The notes beneath the pieces are model-generated. The model did no database searches. It was not told the origin of the DNA and saw only the letters and a list, made by a program, of their open reading frames with translations. The translations under genes were made by a program, and so were the position numbers. Below are positions 59,146 through 64,000 of a DNA stretch of 64,000 nt, one piece after another. Every line of letters starts with the position of its first letter. The first letter of the stretch is position 1. Origin of the DNA: Drechslerella dactyloides (Eukaryota > Ascomycota > Orbiliomycetes > Orbiliales > Orbiliaceae); assembly GCA_020064725.1 (NCBI GenBank), contig JAGTWJ010000002.1, forward strand, positions 4,092,001 through 4,156,000, read 5' to 3'.

Positions 59146-61014
59146 GGTTGTAGCTGTCCTGTCGTACCGTCAAGGTCGATGAGGTATGCGAGAGAGTTTT
59201 GTTTTTTTCGAGCGAGGATGGTCTCCGGACTGTCTGTGAGCAAGAACCACCGCCGTTAGCCCTGTATTTGATGCCAGGATACCGCAAGCATGAGCGCCTG
59301 CAGACTTCGGATGGATGCTGCGCGCCGTGGAACAGCAGCAGGAGCTACAACCGCAGGCGCTGCAGGGGAACTTACAGAGCACTATGCAATGTTGTACTAA
59401 CTGCGCACACCCGACGATACGATGCACCGCAGTTCTAGTTCGATTTCAACCGATTGCCACAAAATGCAAGATGCACACGTACGGCCACTTAAAAAACTAT
59501 GAGACCAGGGAGCGGGACAATGGAGCTTATAACAGTTTTCACCGTCCGTCCAGCGTGGTAGTCGCACCACATACGGGGGCGCACCCCGCGATATCGGCGC
59601 CGTTACAAATCGATATGACTCTGCGTCACCAGTTTCACAGGAATGCAAGTAACCAAACAGGCCCCGGAACGCCCGGCCGGAAGCTCGAGGTCCCTCGCGA
59701 CGGTTAAACTCTCGGGGCAAACACGTTCGGACACGTACGGCAAGAGTACAGACACGACAGTCTAGCTAGTACAGTGTATATATGTGCTACGGGCGAATAG
59801 TCCTGTTTGCAGGCTTCCATATGTTCGGCGGAGTGGGGACTGGTGCCCTGGCTCTTGACAGGGCCAGGCTGAAGCGGGCTTGTCGGACTAGGGTAGCAGA
59901 GCTCGCTCCAATGAGGAAAAAATTTCACAGCACGTCATGGCTATCGGCTCTGTTTGGCGGCGGCTGATTGGCCGTGGCGGCGCTAAAGTTCGGGCATCAT
60001 TAGCTCTTCCATCATAGTGATCGAGGCGTCGATTTCTAAAGAGATCGTGTATCGGCGTGCAGAGCAGTAATATACGTAATCGAGCTCATACTGTGCTGAC
60101 GTAGATATTCGCACGTCCGTGGGGCTCGTACTTTCATTTTCAGGAATTCATAATTTAGTTAATACAGTATTAAGAACCGTGAACCGCGTAGAGGACAGTA
60201 CAGCCGTCAGACCCATCCCAGAGAAAAAATTAAAGAGGGGCCACATGTAAGGTAACAGGATTATCGATAAGAAAAAGGACCGAAGACCGCAGAACCACTA
60301 TTAATATATCAAAGACGGGAACGGAATTCGAAGGATCAATTGACATAACGGGACGAACGTGCGAAGAGTTTTAACCAGTGTTAACAGACGAGCACGAAGG
60401 AAGTACAGAATTTCGAACCGTTCGCGCAGGGTCAATATATGTATAGCGTCCGGATTATACGCTTTATCTCCGTCCCCCCCGCTTCCGCCTAATCTAGAAA
60501 GAGCAATCGGACGAACCAGAATTACCCCGCCGCACCGCGTGGCTACTATAAAGAGAAAATTCGAACCATACTGTAGTACTGCGTTGTATCAATATCAAGG
60601 AGAAGGGCGAAGACTGAGGATAATAATGGTTCTTGCTTTTTTCTGATTTCTCAATTCGATACTTTTGTAGCTGCTCCCTTTGATCCCCTTCTTCTTTCAC
60701 GGTCTCTTAGATAATAACGCAGCTATCAAAGAGCGATGGAAGTCGTAGGCGTGGAAAGGAGGGAGGTGGGGAAGAAGGGGAAAGGAAGTGGAAGTGACAT
60801 ATTGGAAATCGATCGGGGAAGATATAGCGAGACTAGAATTAAAGGGAGAAAAGACGAAAAGGAAAAAGAAATCAACCCGCGCCAGGCCCCAGGAAAGAAA
60901 CGACGGTGTATGAAAACAGCCCAGGAAATGATGTCGACAATAAAGAGATTACAGAAAAAGTGGACATCGGAGAAATTAACAACGAGGTGCAAAATGTACA
61001 GCCAGAGGGGTTAT
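59146..61014. other. Gene-free region between SER3 and NAP1
   Basis: About 1.9 kb. It contains the SER3 promoter (with a TGACTC at 59616-59621) and the NAP1 3' flank. Purine-rich around 60720-60960. No frame shows a recognisable protein. Confidence 0.5.
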
Positions 61015-62614
61015 TTAACTCTGCTTGCACTCAGCGGCCTCTTGTTGCTTGGGCTTCCCGGATTCATCCTGCGAGATTTGTTAGTTTAAAATTTGATGTT
61101 GTGTTTGGATGGTGTTCGGTCATACCTCTTCTTCGGAATCCTCATCGTCCTCATCCCGGTCGTCGTCGCTGGCTTCCTCATCATCATCGTCCTCGTCGTC
61201 AAATTCACCTTCTTCGAGCTCCTCAAGTTCTTCAAATTGCAGAGCCTCGCCGGTGTACCAGTCGACAGCACGTGGAATGAGCTTCTCCTTGATGTCCTCG
61301 CCAAGAGTATAGTCCAGTTCGAGACGTTGCTCCAACTCCTCATCCTCAGCCTGGGAGCCGTCCTCGGAGGTAGGAGGCTTTGGTGGGGTGAAGAAGTTGA
61401 AGAAGCTTTCAACTGGAACAGTCCTCTTGACAATGCGGGTCTGCTTGGTGTCTGTATGACGATATTAGTCCTGTTCATTCACCTTGAAATCTGGGGTATT
61501 TCTTGGATTATATGGCACTTACTCTTGTTGCGTTGCTTCTTGCTTTCAATGCGGACGGTAAGGTCTTTGCCCGGCTTCCAGTCAATCTTGTCGCCTTCAG
61601 CGTGGTCGTAGATGAAATCTCCGCCGTACCCGTTTTCTTCTTGGTAGAAATAGGTCTTGACGAGGGTCTTGTTGGTAAAGAACTCATTCTCAGCGAACTC
61701 GAAGATAAGACGGAATCCAGGTCGCTCGAGGTACTCCATGCGGATATCGACCAGGTGTTTTAGAGCACCCTCATCACGATCGGTGACGGTCTCGGCCAAA
61801 GAGGTGCTGTTCTTCATGGCGGACAGCCAGAACTCTGGAATACCAGCCTCAACCTCCTGGTTCTCCGGGGTGGTATCCTCGTCCATCTTTGCACCTTCAT
61901 CGGCATCGTCACCTTCGGCGGTGCCGGCAGTAACGTCTTCCTCGGAAGGCTCTTCGACGCCGTTGACGATCTTGCGACGCTTCTCGTACAAAGGCTTGAA
62001 CTTGGCGAAGTATTTCTTCTCGAGTTGCAAAACTTCTTCTTGGAAGTCAGCCTCCAGCTTGGAGTGCTCCTTCTGGACGCCCTTGAGCCCGGTTATGCGA
62101 CGTCTTATGACCGGAGGAAGAGATTCAATATATCCCGATGTGCGGCCGACGAGCTTGCCGAGTCTGCCCTGGATCATCGAGATGAGCGCTGGGTTCTGGG
62201 CGAGCATGCCGGCGGCCAGAACACGGTCCTCTGCGCGCGTGCGGGATTTGTTAGCCACATAACAGCTCTATTGTGCTTAGGCCAGATGGCAGGAGAGGGA
62301 GTTGTATAGCTGGTACCTTCTTCGATCGACGAGACCTGTGGCTTAACAGCATGCGAGGAGATCGGAGCATTGTTAAGAGGGGTGTTCTGCGGGGTACTGA
62401 TGAGAAGCATCGTGGATTGCCTGTTAGCTGCGGTTCTGGCTCGAGTATTGTGTGTATTCGTATGAAGTCGTGCTCGGTAGGAGCTGCTCGCCACAGCTGG
62501 AGATATCCCCACCCGGTAGAAAAGCAGGGAGGAGATGGTAGAAGGAGGGATGGGGGTTGCTTACGGAGCGGCCGCGAGGGCGTCGAGCTTCTTATTGCGA
62601 ATGGGCTCCGACAT
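61015..62614 (-). CDS. NAP1: Nucleosome assembly protein NAP1
   Basis: Histone chaperone for H2A-H2B, involved in nucleosome assembly and histone import. Five exons: 62565-62614, 62317-62396, 61523-62230, 61126-61451 and 61015-61068, giving 405 residues. For intron 1 the acceptor at 62397 is preferred because it lies about 30 nt past the GCTAAC branch point, giving APTPQNTPLNN; an earlier AG is too close to it. Family parts: GLKGVQKEHSKLEADFQEEV dimer helix, KKYFAKFKPLYEKRRKI, IPEFWLSAMKNS, FRLIFEFAENEFFTNKTLVKTY, SFFNFFTPPKPP and DYTLGEDIKEKLIPRAVDWY. An acidic tail (EEGEFDDEDDDDEEASDDD) follows. The last exon adds DESGKPKQQEAAECKQS; CKQS is a CaaX-type end, as known for animal and plant NAP1 proteins. 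Confidence 0.95.
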
Positions 62615-64000
62615 TGTGAGTTCGGGGTCTGGCGGAGTGGGCGGTCAACGTTAGCTGCAACTCCACTTCCAGCGGCGGCGGCACGTCTTGTGCACGTAAT
62701 CTTTCTGTTGGTGGGAGGACGGACGGAGGTACCTCAGCTGGACGGGAGAAAGGGAACGGCTTGGGGGACGTTCTTCTCGATGCTGATGAGACGGGGGGTG
62801 GTGGAGGAAGAACGGAGATGAAAGTGATGAGGAGGGCGGACGTTGTTGGGTGTTGGGGGGGAAGAGATGTCGGTGGCAGCGGGAAGAGAAGTTTTTGGAG
62901 ATCTCTGAAATTTTCTTGTTTGTTTGACAAAAGTCTACCCGCCCTCTCGGCCAGGCCTTACCTCTTACTGCTGGGCAGCTAGCTTCCTGTCTACTGGCAC
63001 CGGTGCTCCTTCACTTTACCCCAGAAGGTTTTTTTTTCTTCACTGTCTCTTAACTCCTGGCGTCTGTCTCTCGGGCAAGTGCTCTGGCAGCAAACTCTTT
63101 TTTGAATTTATACTGCTGCTCAGATCGAATCTCTGCAGAAAAATTACTAATACGCATTCAGTGGCGAGGAACCGTCCGGGCAGGTGTCTAGCTGATACAT
63201 TTGCGATTTTTCTACGCTTCACCGAGTGCCTACCGGCCAGCTAGCTGGATACATTCAGACGAGGGAGGAATTCGAGAAGAGATAGCGAGTAAGGTCGTTC
63301 GCCCGCCTGTCTGTCCCCCAGGGTCCAGTTCTGAGGAAAAATTTCGGAGCTAGCGAGTGGAACGGGCGAGAGAACCTTGGCTTGGCTCCTTCGAGAATGG
63401 ACTCAAACGCGAAAGAGGAATTCTCCAATACGACGCCTGCTTCATAGGCCTGTCTGCTTACTGGTGGCTTGCCTGGACCGTTCGTCCGGTGCTTCGACCG
63501 AGCTCGAAGTGCGGCAGACCCGCGAGATCGCGATGGTGTCCTCCTCGACTTACAAAACCGAGTCAGTGCCGGTTATTTTTGGCTCAGCGGCCGTCTCCTA
63601 CTGGTTCATCGGGGTCAGAATTTTCTCTGCACAGTGTCCACGATGGACACGCGCCAGTTCTGTGCTACTACAGACCTGGATATTTTCCCCTGATGAAGAA
63701 ATATCTAAACACGGAAGGGGTGAGCGCCATCAAACCTGTTGGCCGTCATCCTCTCGGAGTTTTGAAACCATGGATCTGTTGGTGCCCCGGCTAGGGCAAA
63801 TCCGTTCCCTTCCCCCCTCGACATCTCGAGCTCCGAACCGCACGTATGCAGTCCCTGGACGGGATCCAGGCAGGGAGGATAGGAAAGCATAGCCCTGGTG
63901 GGTTCCTGTTGTAGGAGGATAGCTATCCGGACGAGCCAGACGCGGGTGAATGCGGCGGACATTCTTGTAATCATCGCACGACACGAAGATATATTGGGGC
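62615..64000. other. Right flank upstream of NAP1
   Basis: Holds the NAP1 promoter and a pyrimidine-rich stretch near 62990-63130. The frames around 63357-63984 on both strands overlap each other and show no motif. I do not call a gene. Confidence 0.5.

Noticed and set aside
63357..63984. Plus- and minus-strand frames at the right edge
   Set aside because: They overlap in several frames with no recognisable protein or splice signals.
1..64000. tRNA genes, rRNA, CRISPR arrays, transposons and a secondary metabolite cluster
   Set aside because: I looked for B-box sequences, regular repeat-spacer arrays, transposase or reverse transcriptase motifs and backbone biosynthetic enzymes, and saw none.

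Overview
This is a nuclear chromosome segment of a filamentous ascomycete (Pezizomycotina). The evidence is short introns (mostly 57-110 nt) with GTRNGN donors and CTAAC/CTGAC branch points, gene families typical of that group (GCN2 kinase, Cut12, WHIM/RSF1-like protein, GH16 plus LysM), and no operons, CRISPR arrays, tRNAs or transposons that I could recognise. The class within Pezizomycotina cannot be fixed from the sequence alone.

Layout. 1-16 kb: a Cut12-like spindle pole body gene (minus), divergent from GCN2 (plus), then an F-box protein and an orphan protein (both minus). 16-24 kb: a small secreted SH3-like protein (minus), a 3.3 kb gene-free stretch, and a ubiquitin hydrolase with a CaaX end (plus). 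24-32 kb: a BAR-domain protein and a DDT/WHIM chromatin protein (both minus), with a long spacer between them. 34-43 kb: a compact PIP-kinase-like protein and PGS1 (plus), mitochondrial ribosomal protein uL5m (minus), and a fungal-only coiled-coil protein (plus). 43-50 kb: a secreted GH16 glucanase with three LysM modules (plus), a Dal5-type MFS transporter (minus), and complex I subunit NDUFA12 (minus, six exons). 50-64 kb: ALG7 (plus), then AP-2 mu, succinyl-CoA ligase alpha (12 exons), 3-phosphoglycerate dehydrogenase and NAP1 (all minus).

Most genes are housekeeping and are not one pathway. Loose themes are mitochondria (PGS1 for cardiolipin precursor, uL5m, NDUFA12, LSC1), endocytosis and membranes (AP-2 mu, BAR protein, PIP-kinase-like) and chromatin (NAP1, WHIM protein). 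I reconstructed splice models by hand and checked each for an intact frame and, where the family is known, for restored conserved blocks. Several genes are split so finely that simple ORF reading misses them: LSC1 contains exons of 14, 23, 25, 26 and 29 nt, and NDUFA12 contains a 21-nt exon.

I found no clearly new multi-gene system. The most interesting items are the microexon-rich genes, the SH3-like secreted protein, the GH16-LysM fusion, the CaaX-ended deubiquitinase, a GC-AG intron, and stop-free introns whose length is a multiple of three.
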